A DNA stretch of 64,000 nt from Actinomycetales bacterium (GCA_015655415.1 JAATFB010000105.1:1-64000), one strand, 5' to 3'; shown: positions 33,653 to 43,378, numbered from the stretch's first letter. Program-made: numbers and translations. The notes: generated by a model from the sequence alone, not told the origin.

Positions 33653-34692
33653 CCGGGGCTGATGTGGAGGGAATCGAGCCGGTGGCGTCGGGGCCGTTCC
33701 GTCCCGGCGACCGGGTACAGCTGACCGGGCCTCGTGGACACCTGCACACCATCACCCTCGAGCCCGGCAAGGTGTTCCACACGCACAAGGGGCCGCTGCT
33801 GCACGATGCGATCATCGGCAGACCCGACGGCTCCGTCGTCGTCAACGAAGCGGGGATCGAGCACCTCGCGCTGCGGCCACTGCTCGCCGACTTCGTGATG
33901 TCGATGCCTCGGGGCGCCGCGATCGTGTACCCGAAGGACGCCGCGCAGATCCTCGCCCAGGCCGACATCTTTCCGGGCGCGACCGTCGTGGAGGCGGGCG
34001 TGGGCTCCGGAGCGCTCTCCCTCTGGCTGCTGCGCGCCATCGGCCCGGGTGGCCGGCTCGCATCGTTCGAGCGGCGGGACGAGTTCGCCGACGTCGCCCG
34101 CGGCAACGTCGAGACGTTCTTCGGACGCGTGCCCGAGGCCTGGTCGCTCACGGTCGGCGACCTCCGCGACGAACTGCCGACGGTCGTTCCCGACGGAGCC
34201 GCCGACCGCGTCGTGCTCGACATGCTCGCTCCCTGGGAGTGCGTGGACGCCTGCGCTGCCGCGCTCAAGCCCGGCGGCGTGCTGCTCTGCTACGTCGCCA
34301 CGGTGACCCAGCTGTCGCGGGTGGCGGAATCGATCCGTGACAGCGGTCGGTTCACACGGCCGATCTCCAGCGAGACGATGGTGCGCGGCTGGCATGTCGA
34401 GGGCCTCGCCGTGCGTCCCGATCACCGCATGATCGCGCACACCGGATTTCTCATCACCGCCCGCAGGCTGGCGCCGGGCACGGTGCTGCCGGATCTCAAG
34501 CGGCGCGCGTCCAAGACCGAGTACGGCCAGGAGGATGTCGAGGCGTGGACGCCCGGCGCGCTGGGCGAGCGGGTCGTGAGCCCCAAGAGTCTGCGCAAGC
34601 GCGTGCGCGAGTCCGCGGAGGCGGCCAGGCTCGCGAGGGAGCGCGAGCAGGCGGACGACGAGGCGACCGGCGGCCGTCACCCGGTCGACTAG
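33649..34692 (+). CDS. trmI: tRNA (adenine-N1)-methyltransferase TrmI
   Basis: 347-residue TrmI-type enzyme that methylates A58 of tRNA with SAM. It shows the N-terminal domain with FRPGDRVQLTGPRGHLHTITLEPG, the SAM loop VVEAGVGSGALSLWLL, and a C-terminal ETMVRGWHVEGLAVRPDHRM motif. A basic, helical tail of about 70 residues follows the catalytic domain. GTG 33649 overlaps the HAD stop. Confidence 0.93.
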   Translation: MTGADVEGIEPVASGPFRPGDRVQLTGPRGHLHTITLEPGKVFHTHKGPLLHDAIIGRPDGSVVVNEAGIEHLALRPLLADFVMSMPRGAAIVYPKDAAQILAQADIFPGATVVEAGVGSGALSLWLLRAIGPGGRLASFERRDEFADVARGNVETFFGRVPEAWSLTVGDLRDELPTVVPDGAADRVVLDMLAPWECVDACAAALKPGGVLLCYVATVTQLSRVAESIRDSGRFTRPISSETMVRGWHVEGLAVRPDHRMIAHTGFLITARRLAPGTVLPDLKRRASKTEYGQEDVEAWTPGALGERVVSPKSLRKRVRESAEAARLAREREQADDEATGGRHPVD

Positions 34693-34748
34693 CATGGGAT
34701 GCCGGAGCCCCCGCCCCGGCCCCGTCGTCCCTCGTCGAAAGAGGAATC

Positions 34749-35672
34749 GTGCGCACAGTCCTGGCACGCAGAGCCCCCGAACGCCCTGCCCGCACCCGTC
34801 GCATCGGCGCCGCGCTCACCGCGGTGGCGCTGATCGCCATCGGGCTGACCGGATGCTCGGCCTCGGGCAACGGATCCTGCGTGCAGCCGGGGGCCGCCTC
34901 GAGGCTGGTGCGGACCTCCGGTGACTTCGGCACCCCGAAGGGCGCGTTCCCGCGGCCGCTGTATGCGAGCACCGTCCAGAAGAGCACCACCCGCACCGGC
35001 AGCGGCAAGGCCATCTCGACGGGGCAGTTCATCGTCACCGACGTCGAGCACTACGACGCCGCCACGGGCAAGTCGATCGAGGCCGGGAGGGCTGCGCTCG
35101 TCGCCGGGGGCGTCAACAGCCTTCCCGGCCTCCAGAAGGCGCTCTTGTGCAGCACCGTCGGATCGCGCATCGTCGTGACCGGGCCGGACAAGAAGCTCTT
35201 CGGCTCCGGCGACTCCGGCTCGAGCGCCGTGATCGTACTCGACCTGAAGAAGGCCTACCCGGCGCGTGCCGACGGGGCGCCCCGGCCGGCCCAGCCGGGA
35301 ATGCCGACCGTCGTGCTGGCCCCGAACGGGCAGCCGGGCATCAAGATCCCCTCGCACGAGGCACCGGCCTCGCTGCGCTCTGAGGTGCTCAAACAGGGCT
35401 CGGGTCCGGTCGTGAAGAAGGTCGACGGCACGCACGCCGTGCTGGTGAACTACACGGCGGTCACGTGGAACGTGCCCGACACGGTCGCGTCGTCGAGCTG
35501 GCGCGACGGCTCGCCGGTGGTGTGGCCCGATACGAGCGGTCAGGGATATCCGGTGCCGTCCGCCGTGCTCAAGCAGCTGGTCGGCAAGAACGTCGGAAGC
35601 CAGCTCGTGGTGGTCACGCCCGGGAAGAACGCGACCGCCTTCGTGATCGACGTCCTCGGCATCTGGAAGTAG
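34749..35672 (+). CDS. FKBP-type peptidyl-prolyl isomerase lipoprotein
   Basis: 307-residue exported lipoprotein from GTG 34749 (SD AAAGAGGA). The lipobox ALIAIGLTGC gives a lipid-anchored protein. Two FKBP-like segments are visible: a degenerate one (residues 60-165) and a C-terminal one with VLVNYTAVTWN, SSWRDGSPVVWP and ISxxV-like VTPGK. It helps fold secreted proteins. It lies between trmI and pafB, where many actinobacteria carry the pup/mpa/dop genes. Confidence 0.85.
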   Translation: MRTVLARRAPERPARTRRIGAALTAVALIAIGLTGCSASGNGSCVQPGAASRLVRTSGDFGTPKGAFPRPLYASTVQKSTTRTGSGKAISTGQFIVTDVEHYDAATGKSIEAGRAALVAGGVNSLPGLQKALLCSTVGSRIVVTGPDKKLFGSGDSGSSAVIVLDLKKAYPARADGAPRPAQPGMPTVVLAPNGQPGIKIPSHEAPASLRSEVLKQGSGPVVKKVDGTHAVLVNYTAVTWNVPDTVASSSWRDGSPVVWPDTSGQGYPVPSAVLKQLVGKNVGSQLVVVTPGKNATAFVIDVLGIWK

Positions 35673-35704
35673 CACCGCCGGTCTCCTCCGAACGCCGGAC
35701 ATCC

Positions 35705-35710
35705 TAGGAT
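35705..35710 (+). promoter_or_regulatory. -10 box for leaderless pafB
   Basis: TAGGAT at 35705-35710, 7 bases before GTG 35718. pafBC transcription starts here by this reading. Confidence 0.5.
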
Positions 35711-35717
35711 TGCCTGC

Positions 35718-36719
35718 GTGTCCCCACAGAAGGTACCGGTCGAGGAACGGCTGTTCTCTCTCGTCCTGACCCTCGTGGCCACGGAGTCGGGACTGACGAA
35801 GAACGAGATCCTCTCGAGTGTCCAGGGCTACAACTCGCGCTACCGCAGCGGCGGCGACAACAGCGCGCTGGAACGGCAGTTCGAACGCGACAAGGACGAC
35901 ATCCGCGAGCTGGGCATCCCGCTGGAGACGGTGGCCGATCCGGGCGACCCGGGCAACAACCAGTCGTTGCGGTACCGGATCCCCAAGGCCGCGTACGACC
36001 TCCCGGGCGACATCACGTTCTCCCCGGAGGAGATGGCGCTGCTGCGCCTCGCCGCCACCGTGTGGCGGGAGGGCTCGCTGTCGGCGGACTCGCGTCGCGC
36101 GATCATGAAGCTGCGAACGCTGGGCGTGGAGGCCGACGATCCTGTCGTGGGGTTCGCGCCCAGGATCCGCACCCGGGAGGCCGCCTTCGAGCCGTTCGAG
36201 GTGGCGCTGGAGCGCAACGTCGTCGTGAACTTCGACTACCTCAAGCCGGGGGAGAGGGAGCCGACGAAGCGGGTCGTCGAACCGCTCGCCCTCGTGCAGT
36301 TCCACGGCCGCTGGCTGCTGCACGGGCACGACAGGGGTGCGGACGCCCCGCGCACGTTCCTGCTCGCGCGCGTCATCGGCACGCCGCGCGTCACCCAGAT
36401 CCCCTTCGCACGCCGCGGGGGCGATCACGCCGCACGGGCGCTCGACGAGCTCCAGGACATCTGGGATCGCAATCTCGCGGAGCTCGAGGTGGCGCCGGGC
36501 ACGGATGCCTGGGTGAGCCTGAGCAAGCGCGAGGACACCCGCCGCACCGACGACGACCACCTGCTGGTGCACTATTCGGACACGGCCCTGCTGGCCGACG
36601 AGCTCGCCGGCTATGGCCCGGAGGTCCGCGTGGTGGCACCGCCGCGGCTGGTGGACGCGGTGCGGCAGCGCCTGCTCACCACGCTCGCCACGCACGGCGG
36701 AGAGGACGGCCGTGACTGA
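35718..36719 (+). CDS. pafB: WYL-domain regulator PafB
   Basis: 333-residue HTH-WYL protein. It has an N-terminal wHTH (residues 5-65) and a WYL domain around residues 150-225 (NFDYLKPGEREPTKRVVEPLALVQFHGRWLLHGHD). With PafC it forms the heterodimeric activator of the mycobacterial/actinobacterial DNA-damage response; despite the name it is not part of the proteasome. The leaderless GTG start at 35718 follows TAGGAT. The stop overlaps the pafC start. Confidence 0.92.
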   Translation: MSPQKVPVEERLFSLVLTLVATESGLTKNEILSSVQGYNSRYRSGGDNSALERQFERDKDDIRELGIPLETVADPGDPGNNQSLRYRIPKAAYDLPGDITFSPEEMALLRLAATVWREGSLSADSRRAIMKLRTLGVEADDPVVGFAPRIRTREAAFEPFEVALERNVVVNFDYLKPGEREPTKRVVEPLALVQFHGRWLLHGHDRGADAPRTFLLARVIGTPRVTQIPFARRGGDHAARALDELQDIWDRNLAELEVAPGTDAWVSLSKREDTRRTDDDHLLVHYSDTALLADELAGYGPEVRVVAPPRLVDAVRQRLLTTLATHGGEDGRD

Positions 36720-37707
36720 CCCGACCGGCCCGCGCGACGCGCGCGACAAGCTGGCCCTGCTGCTCTCGCTGATCCCCTACCTCATGGACCACGAGAGCGT
36801 GCCGGTGTCGGATGCCGCGGCCGCGTTCGACGTCACCCCGAAGCAGATCCGCGACGCCGTGCACCTCATCGCGGTCTCGGGCCTGCCCGGCGAGTCCCGC
36901 GCCTATCTGCCCGGCGACCTGTTCGACATCGACTGGGACGAGCTGGAGGAGCACGACCGCATCGCCCTGACGCACACGGTGGCCATCGACGACACCCCCA
37001 GACTGTCGGCACGGGAGGCGGCGGCGCTGATCGCCGGGCTGCAGTATCTGAGCTCGTTGCCCGAGCACGCGGATCGCGACGCGATGGCGTCGCTGATGGC
37101 CAAGCTCGAACGCGGCACGGCGACAGGCGCCGCGCAGGTCGCCGTCGCACCCGCCGCGCTCCGCGACACGGTCGCGACAGTGCGCGCCGCGATCGAGCGG
37201 GGCACCCAGCTCGAGTTCGACTACGTGAGCGCACGAGGCGCTTCCGAGCGTCGCGTCGTCGACCCCTTGCGCATCGAGTCGGTGAACGACGACTGGTATC
37301 TGCGCGGTTGGTGCCACCTGCGCGGAGCCGTGCGCACGTTCCGCCTGGATCGCATCGATCGTCTGGTCTCCTCGGGTGAGCCGATCAGCGGGCACGGCGC
37401 CGGCGTGGTGCTGCCCGAACGTCTGTTCCAGGGATCGGAGGAGGATCTCACGGTCTCCGTTGACGTCTCGGCCGCAGCGCTGCCCCTGATCGCCGACTAC
37501 ATCCCCGACGACGCCGACCGGGTGCGAGAGGGTGACACGGTGCACACCAAGGTGCGAGTGGCTCACTACCACGGCCTGAAGCGGATGGTCGCCCGGTTCG
37601 CCGGTCAGGTCACCGTCACCGCGCCGCCGGACGCCCGTGCCGCGGTCGCCGAATGGGCGAGGGCGGGTGCCGCGCGCTACGAGCGCTACGAGCGCGAGAC
37701 CTCGTAG
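36712..37707 (+). CDS. pafC: WYL-domain regulator PafC
   Basis: 331-residue partner of PafB. It has an HTH with VSDAAAAFDVTPKQIRDAV and a WYL domain (FDYVSARGASERRVVDPLRIESVNDDWYLRGW). GTG 36712 lies inside the end of pafB, giving an 8-base overlap. A longer frame from 36613 is inside pafB and was rejected. The product acts with PafB in the DNA-damage response. Confidence 0.92.
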   Translation: MTDPTGPRDARDKLALLLSLIPYLMDHESVPVSDAAAAFDVTPKQIRDAVHLIAVSGLPGESRAYLPGDLFDIDWDELEEHDRIALTHTVAIDDTPRLSAREAAALIAGLQYLSSLPEHADRDAMASLMAKLERGTATGAAQVAVAPAALRDTVATVRAAIERGTQLEFDYVSARGASERRVVDPLRIESVNDDWYLRGWCHLRGAVRTFRLDRIDRLVSSGEPISGHGAGVVLPERLFQGSEEDLTVSVDVSAAALPLIADYIPDDADRVREGDTVHTKVRVAHYHGLKRMVARFAGQVTVTAPPDARAAVAEWARAGAARYERYERETS

Positions 37708-37710
37708 GGT
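37705..37710 (+). promoter_or_regulatory. -10 box for small membrane gene/tatAC
   Basis: TAGGGT at 37705-37710, which overlaps the pafC stop and lies 6 bases before ATG 37717. Confidence 0.45.
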
Positions 37711-37716
37711 GAACGC

Positions 37717-38070
37717 ATGCCGTGGTGGTCGTGGGTCGTGATCTGGGTCGTGCTGGTGCTCGGCCTGCTGGCGATGGTCGCTTCCCTGGGCTATCGACTC
37801 GTGCTCAAGGCCATGGGCGCGCTGCGCGCATTGGGGGAGCTGACCGAGAAGGCAGAGGTCCTCTCGTCTCGCGCCGAGGAGGGGCGACCGGATCCACCGT
37901 TCCACCCCGCCGTGCTGGGCTCTGCCCGTGAATACGCGCAGGACTGGGAGGCCCGCCGTGCGCGCAATGCAACGATCAGGCATACTCAGCGGGAAGCCCG
38001 GATACGACGGGGTAAGCTTCTCGTGAGCGCCGACGTGAGTCGGTTCTCGAACTTATTCAGAAGGACTTAA
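37717..38070 (+). CDS. Small membrane protein upstream of tatA
   Basis: 117 residues: one N-terminal membrane helix ([23 protein letters not shown]) and a basic cytoplasmic tail with [10 protein letters not shown]. It does not resemble TatB clearly (no conserved Glu/Pro hinge), and tatA with an independent AGAAGGA ribosome site follows 4 bases later. The function is unknown; conserved position is not testable here. Confidence 0.65.
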   Translation: MPWWSWVVIWVVLVLGLLAMVASLGYRLVLKAMGALRALGELTEKAEVLSSRAEEGRPDPPFHPAVLGSAREYAQDWEARRARNATIRHTQREARIRRGKLLVSADVSRFSNLFRRT

Positions 38071-38074
38071 CGAC

Positions 38075-38317
38075 ATGTTCGCAGGACTCACCGGATGGCA
38101 TCTGCTCATCATCCTCGCCGTCATCCTGCTCCTGTTCGGCGCGACTCGGCTTCCGAGCCTGGCCCGGAGCGTCGGCCAGTCGGCTCGCATCTTCAAGAAG
38201 GAGATCAAGCAGATGGACGAAGAGGGCAAGAACGGCTCTTCGGACGCCGGCGCCGACGGATCGACCACTGGCAAGGCCGCCAGCGTGAGCGAGCCGACGG
38301 CGCACGACAAGCCCTAG
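38075..38317 (+). CDS. tatA: Sec-independent translocase protein TatA
   Basis: 80-residue TatA: N-terminal [31 protein letters not shown] with the FG(A)xxLP hinge, then an amphipathic helix ([10 protein letters not shown]) and a polar tail. It forms the twin-arginine export pore. AGAAGGA lies upstream; the gene is 4 bases from tatC. Confidence 0.93.
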   Translation: MFAGLTGWHLLIILAVILLLFGATRLPSLARSVGQSARIFKKEIKQMDEEGKNGSSDAGADGSTTGKAASVSEPTAHDKP

Positions 38318-38321
38318 TACC

Positions 38322-39116
38322 GTGACGACCGCCGCTCGGCCCAAGCGCGGCACGAATCCCGAAGGCAGGATGCCGCTGGGCGCGCATCTGCGCGAACTGC
38401 GGAATCGATTGTTCTGGTGCGCGGGAGCCATCCTCGTCGGTGCTGTCGTCGGATGGTTCCTTGCACCGCTGGTGTGGGACGCCATGGCGCAACCGGTGCA
38501 CGAGATCGCCAAGGCGCGGCACGCCAGCATCAACTATCCGAACATCACGGCGGCCTTCGACCTCAAGCTGCAGATGGCCATCTACACCGGCGTGGTGATC
38601 TCCAGCCCGCTATGGCTGTACGAGATCTTCGCCTTCCTCACCCCTGGGCTGACCCGCAAGGAGAAGGGCTACACGTTCGGCTTCCTCTTCACCGCCATCC
38701 CGCTGTTCGTGGCGGGGTGCGCGGCCGGCTGGTTCGTGCTGCCCCACATCGTCACGCTGCTGACGAGCTTCGCACCCGCCGGCGACAGCACGCTCCTGGT
38801 GGCCGACGACTACTTCACGTTCGTGATGAAGCTGGTCATCGCGATCGGTGTCGCCTTCGTGTTGCCGGTGTTCCTGGTGCTGCTGAACTTCATGCGGGTG
38901 CTGACCGCGAAGGCCATTCTGAAGTCCTGGCGATGGGCCCTCGTGGCGATCCTGCTCTTCACTGCCATCGCGACGCCGAGCGCCGACATCATCTCCATGT
39001 TCCTTCTGGCGCTGCCGCTGGTCGTGCTCTACTTCGCCTCGGCCGGTGTTGCCTACCTGCACGACCGCCGGCTGGCGAATCAGCAGCTGGACATCGACGC
39101 CGAGCTCGCGACCTGA
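38322..39116 (+). CDS. tatC: Sec-independent translocase protein TatC
   Basis: 264-residue membrane protein with six helices. Conserved features: N-terminal MPLGAHLRELRNRL, the first periplasmic loop, SPLWLYEIFAFLTPGL with the family Glu and Pro residues. It recognises twin-arginine signal peptides. The start is GTG 38322. Confidence 0.95.
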   Translation: MTTAARPKRGTNPEGRMPLGAHLRELRNRLFWCAGAILVGAVVGWFLAPLVWDAMAQPVHEIAKARHASINYPNITAAFDLKLQMAIYTGVVISSPLWLYEIFAFLTPGLTRKEKGYTFGFLFTAIPLFVAGCAAGWFVLPHIVTLLTSFAPAGDSTLLVADDYFTFVMKLVIAIGVAFVLPVFLVLLNFMRVLTAKAILKSWRWALVAILLFTAIATPSADIISMFLLALPLVVLYFASAGVAYLHDRRLANQQLDIDAELAT

Positions 39117-39183
39117 GAGGGCCCGCGCCGGGCGTGCCCTCCCGCCACGACGAGCGCAGCAGAAGCCTTCAAGCCCGGCACCG

Positions 39184-39189
39184 TATGGT
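39184..39189 (+). promoter_or_regulatory. -10 box for leaderless helicase gene
   Basis: TATGGT at 39184-39189, 6 bases before ATG 39196. This supports the 807-residue form over a longer frame from 39046. Confidence 0.5.
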
Positions 39190-39195
39190 GGTGCA

Positions 39196-41619
39196 ATGAC
39201 CGACCAGCTCTCGCCGGCCGAACGGTACGCGGCATCGCGGGGCCGAGCGGGACATCCGCGGCTGGAGGAGTTCCGGCTCAGACAGCGGTTCGACCTGGAT
39301 CCGTTCCAGCGTGAGGCATGCGCGAGCCTGGAGGACGGGCGCAGCGTGCTGGTCGCCGCCCCCACGGGCGCCGGCAAGACGGTCGTGGCCGCGTTCGCCG
39401 TCGCCCTGGCCATGCGCCGTCCGGCCGCGAAGGTGTTCTACACCACGCCGATGAAGGCCCTGTCCAACCAGAAGTACCAGGAGTTCGTCGAGGAGTACGG
39501 CGCCGACGCGGTCGGCCTGCTCACCGGCGACACGAACGTGAACGCCGGAGCCCGTGTGGTGGTGATGACCACCGAGGTGCTGCGCAACATGCTCTATGCC
39601 GAGTCGGCCCTGCTCGAAGACCTCGCATTCGTCGTGATGGACGAGGTGCACTATCTCGCCGATCGTTTCCGCGGCGCGGTGTGGGAGGAGGTCATCATCC
39701 ACCTCCCGCTCGACGTGCGGCTGGTGTCGCTGTCCGCCACGGTCTCCAACGCGGAGGAGTTCGGGGACTGGCTGCAGGCCGTGCGCGGCGACACCGACGT
39801 GATCGTCTCCGAGAGCCGTCCAGTGCCACTGGAGCAGCACGTCCTCGTTCGGCAGCGTCTCATCGATCTCTTCGAGTCGCCGGCGCGGGGCGCTGCGAAC
39901 CGCGTGAACCCCGAGCTCGTCCAGATGGCCCGGCTCGGCGGCAGGCCGTCCGGGTCGCGTCAGTTCGGCGATCGGGGCAGACGACGCCAACGCGGGCCGG
40001 AGGGCGACCGACTGGACCGCCCGGACGTCATCCGGCTGCTGGAGGAGCGCAACCTGCTGCCCGCCATCGTCTTCGTCTTCAGCAGGGCCGGCTGCGACCA
40101 GGCGGTGTCGCAGGTGCTTCGCTCGGGCATCCGCCTCACCGAGAAGCACGAGCGGGAGGAGATCCGGCGGGTCGCCGAGGAACGGTGCCGTGCGATCGCC
40201 GACGAGGACCTCGCCGTGCTGGGCTACTGGGACTGGCTGGAAGGGCTGCAGCGCGGGGTCGCAGCGCACCACGCCGGACTTCTCCCTGCGTTCAAGGAGG
40301 TCGTCGAGGAGCTGTTCCAGCGCAAGCTGGTCAGGGTGGTGTTCGCCACCGAGACGCTCGCACTCGGCATCAACATGCCCGCCCGCACGGTGGTGCTCGA
40401 ACGGCTCGAGAAGTTCAACGGCGAGGCGCGCGTGCCGATCACGCCGGGGGAGTACACGCAGCTCACCGGTCGTGCGGGAAGACGCGGCATCGACGTCGAG
40501 GGGCACTGCGTCATCCAGTGGCGCGACGGGCTCGACCCGCAGGCGGTCGCCGCGCTGGCCTCCCGGCGCAGCTATCCCTTGAACTCGAGCTTCCGTCCCA
40601 CCTACAACATGGCGGTGAACCTGATCGCACAGTTCGGTCGGGAGCGCACACGCGAGATCCTCGAGTCCTCGTTCGCGCAGTTCCAGGCCGACCGGGCCGT
40701 CGTGGACCTTGCGCGCACCGTGCGCAAACAGGAGGAGTCCCTGGCCGGCTACGAGCGGGCCATGCGGTGTCATCTCGGCGACTTCGCGGAGTACGCGGCG
40801 ATCCGCCGGGAGCTGAGCGACCTGGAACGCACGAGCGCCCGGTCCGGCTCGCAGAGCGCGGCCGCTCGGGAGGCGCGCGGCCGCGAGCTGTCCGAGCTGC
40901 GCCGGCGGATGCGGCGGCATCCGTGCCACGGATGCGCCGAGCGCGAGCAGCATGCCCGGTGGGCGGAGCGCTGGTGGCGTCTGAAGCGGGAGACGGATGC
41001 CCTCACCCGGCAGATCCGCACCCGCACCGGCGCCGTGGCGACCGTCTTCGACCGTGTGGCCGACGTGCTCGTCGAACTGGGCTATCTCGCCGCGCACGAC
41101 GGCGCGCTGGCGCCGACGCGGCACGGCGGGGTGCTGGCACGCATCTACGGCGAGCGGGATCTCCTCGTGGCGGAATGCCTGCGCCGCAACGTATGGGCGC
41201 AACTCGATCCGCCTGCGCTGGCGGCCATGGTGTGCGCCCTCGTGCACGAGCCGCGCAGGGACGAGCCGAACCCGGCCGAGCGGTTCCTGCCTTCGGGCCC
41301 GTTCCGCGAGGCGCTGGCGAAGACGGAGACGCTGTGGGCGCGCCTGGACGAGCTGGAGCGCGAGCACCGGCTGCCGGGCAGCGAGCCGCTCGCCACGGGG
41401 CTGTGCGAGGCGATGCACCAGTGGGCATCCGGTCGGTCGCTGGCCGCGGTGCTCACCGAGGCGGATCTGCCCGCCGGCGACTTCGTCCGGCGAGCGAAGC
41501 AGGTGATCGACCTGCTCGACCAGATCTCGGGCGTGGCGACGGGTCCGCTCGCCGCCGCGGCGCGAGACGCACTGGCCGCCGTTCGCCGCGGGATCGTGGC
41601 GTACTCCGGTGTGGGGTGA
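39196..41619 (+). CDS. Ski2-like DEAD/DEAH-box RNA helicase (HelY-like)
   Basis: 807-residue superfamily 2 helicase. It has Q-like FDLDPFQ, Walker A APTGAGKTV near residue 55, DEVHY for motif II, SATVSN for motif III and QLTGRAGRRGID for motif VI. A C-terminal helical domain begins near residue 480. The position after tatC matches HelY of mycobacteria (about 900 residues). It unwinds structured RNA; the cellular role is not settled. Confidence 0.9.
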   Translation: MTDQLSPAERYAASRGRAGHPRLEEFRLRQRFDLDPFQREACASLEDGRSVLVAAPTGAGKTVVAAFAVALAMRRPAAKVFYTTPMKALSNQKYQEFVEEYGADAVGLLTGDTNVNAGARVVVMTTEVLRNMLYAESALLEDLAFVVMDEVHYLADRFRGAVWEEVIIHLPLDVRLVSLSATVSNAEEFGDWLQAVRGDTDVIVSESRPVPLEQHVLVRQRLIDLFESPARGAANRVNPELVQMARLGGRPSGSRQFGDRGRRRQRGPEGDRLDRPDVIRLLEERNLLPAIVFVFSRAGCDQAVSQVLRSGIRLTEKHEREEIRRVAEERCRAIADEDLAVLGYWDWLEGLQRGVAAHHAGLLPAFKEVVEELFQRKLVRVVFATETLALGINMPARTVVLERLEKFNGEARVPITPGEYTQLTGRAGRRGIDVEGHCVIQWRDGLDPQAVAALASRRSYPLNSSFRPTYNMAVNLIAQFGRERTREILESSFAQFQADRAVVDLARTVRKQEESLAGYERAMRCHLGDFAEYAAIRRELSDLERTSARSGSQSAAAREARGRELSELRRRMRRHPCHGCAEREQHARWAERWWRLKRETDALTRQIRTRTGAVATVFDRVADVLVELGYLAAHDGALAPTRHGGVLARIYGERDLLVAECLRRNVWAQLDPPALAAMVCALVHEPRRDEPNPAERFLPSGPFREALAKTETLWARLDELEREHRLPGSEPLATGLCEAMHQWASGRSLAAVLTEADLPAGDFVRRAKQVIDLLDQISGVATGPLAAAARDALAAVRRGIVAYSGVG

Positions 41620-41676
41620 CGGGCGATAGGCATGCCCGCAATGGTCCGTGCGCGGCCGTCGCATAGGACGGTCGCC

Positions 41677-41682
41677 TATGCT
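41677..41682 (+). promoter_or_regulatory. -10 box for leaderless lnt
   Basis: TATGCT at 41677-41682, 8 bases before GTG 41691. Confidence 0.45.
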
Positions 41683-41690
41683 CTGACATC

Positions 41691-43268
41691 GTGAATCGGC
41701 CCTCCCGCCCGCTGCTGCCGTTGTGGCTGGCCGTGATCGTGGGGGCCGGTGGTGGGGTCGTGTACGACGCGGCCTTTCCCGCTCTCGATCTGTGGCCGCT
41801 GGCGTTCGTCGGCCTCGCGCTGATCATCATGGCGCTGGTCGGGCGTTCCGTCGCTGCCGCCGTGCTGGTGGGCGTCTGCTCCGGGCTCGCGTTCTATCTC
41901 ACGCACGTCTCGTGGACGGCCCTCTACCTCGGACCGGTGCCATGGGTCGCGTTGTCGGTGTTCGAGTCGCTGCTGTTCGCCCTCGGATCGGTGGCAATCG
42001 CCTTGGCCTACCGGTGGGTGCCGCGTGCGTTCCCGTCCTCGTGGGGACGCCTGGGACTGCTGCCCGTCGCCGTCGCCGGGCTGTGGACCGGGCGCGAATG
42101 GCTGTCGGGCAACTGGCCGTACGGCGGATTCGCCTGGGGACGCGCCGCCCTCTCGCAGTCTCAGAGCCCGCTCGGCCACCTGGTCGCCTGGTTCGGGATC
42201 GCCGGCGTGTCGTTCCTGATGGTGTGGATCGTGGCGCTCGCCCTGGAATGCGCACGATCCGGTCGCGCGCCGAGGTTCCCGGCTCCCTCCTGGGTCGCCG
42301 CCCGCGCCGCCGCCGGGGGCTGGTTCCGGGCGGGGATCGCCGCCAGCGCCGTCGCGCTCGTGCTGGCCGTTCCGCTGTGGCCCGCGACCACCTCAGGCAG
42401 CACCCGCATCGCCGCCGTGCAGGGCGACGGTCCGGCAGGGTACTTCGAGGGCGCCCAGCCCGGCGACGTGATGAACGCACAGATCGCGGCGACGATCCCG
42501 CTGATCGGCAGGCGCGTCGACATGGTGGTCTGGCCCGAGGGAAGCGCCGACATCGACCCGACGAGGGATCGGTCGTCGGCGCAGGTGTTGGACGATCTCG
42601 CCACCAGGCTCGGCGCGCCGATGATCGTGGGCACGATCACTCACCGTCACGGCAGGTACTACAACACGTCGCTGCTGTGGGAGGCCGGCAAGGGGGCGGT
42701 CGCGCTCTACGACAAGAGGCATCCCGTTCCGTTCGGGGAGTATGTTCCCGACCGATCGTTCTGGATGCCGTTCGCACCCGACCTCCTCGGCCTGATTCAG
42801 CGACAGTACACGCCCGGCGACCGGGGCAACGTGTTCGACGTGAACGGCGTGAAGGCGGGCATCTCCATCTGCTTCGACATCGTCGACGACCAGCTGACGA
42901 CCGACATGGCCGACGGTGGAGCGCAGGTGATCCTGGCGCAGACCAACAACGCCGACTTCGGGCGCACGAAGGAGAACGTGCAGCAGCTGGCGATCGCGCG
43001 CCTCAGGGCGATCGAGACCGGTCGGAGCCTGGTCAACATCTCCACGGTGGGCACCAGCCAGATCATCGCGCCCGACGGGCGCACGATCGCGCACATCCGG
43101 GCCTACGCTCCCGGGGCGATGCTCGCCGACGTCCCGCTCGGCACCAGCACGACGCCCGCCACCCTGCTCAGCCGTGCCATCGAGGTGCTCGTGTGCGGGC
43201 TGGGCCTCGGGGCGCTGATCGTCGCCGGCGTCACGGCGCCGCGGGATCGACCGCGGCTGCGGCGGTGA
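41691..43268 (+). CDS. lnt: Apolipoprotein N-acyltransferase Lnt
   Basis: 525-residue Lnt. Six to seven N-terminal membrane helices are followed by a nitrilase-like domain with the catalytic triad Glu283 (VWPEGS), Lys342 (YDKRHPVPFGEYVP) and Cys394 (ISICFDIVDD), then a C-terminal helix. It adds a third acyl chain to lipoproteins. GTG 41691 is leaderless by the -10 at 41677. In mycobacteria a similar gene precedes rbpA, as here. Confidence 0.94.
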   Translation: MNRPSRPLLPLWLAVIVGAGGGVVYDAAFPALDLWPLAFVGLALIIMALVGRSVAAAVLVGVCSGLAFYLTHVSWTALYLGPVPWVALSVFESLLFALGSVAIALAYRWVPRAFPSSWGRLGLLPVAVAGLWTGREWLSGNWPYGGFAWGRAALSQSQSPLGHLVAWFGIAGVSFLMVWIVALALECARSGRAPRFPAPSWVAARAAAGGWFRAGIAASAVALVLAVPLWPATTSGSTRIAAVQGDGPAGYFEGAQPGDVMNAQIAATIPLIGRRVDMVVWPEGSADIDPTRDRSSAQVLDDLATRLGAPMIVGTITHRHGRYYNTSLLWEAGKGAVALYDKRHPVPFGEYVPDRSFWMPFAPDLLGLIQRQYTPGDRGNVFDVNGVKAGISICFDIVDDQLTTDMADGGAQVILAQTNNADFGRTKENVQQLAIARLRAIETGRSLVNISTVGTSQIIAPDGRTIAHIRAYAPGAMLADVPLGTSTTPATLLSRAIEVLVCGLGLGALIVAGVTAPRDRPRLRR

Positions 43269-43313
43269 ACCCCGCACGGCGCATCATCGCCCGGTTGCAC
43301 CCCGGACAGACGA

Positions 43314-43341
43314 AGACGCAGCCCGCCGTGGCAGGCTGCGT
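43314..43341. terminator. Convergent terminator after lnt
   Basis: GACGCAGCC (43314-43322) and GGCTGCGTC (43333-43341) form a 9-bp hairpin. A second stem GGGCGC...GCGCCC (43352-43374) with internal pairs follows. Neither has a T tract, but the position between convergent lnt and rbpA fits. Confidence 0.55.
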
Positions 43342-43378
43342 CAGGATACGAAGGGCGCGCCGCTGCGGTGCGCCCGGC

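Noticed and set aside
37717-38070. TatB for the small membrane protein before tatA
   Set aside because: It lacks the TatA/B hinge (Gly-Pro or Phe-Gly) after the helix; the following tatA has it.
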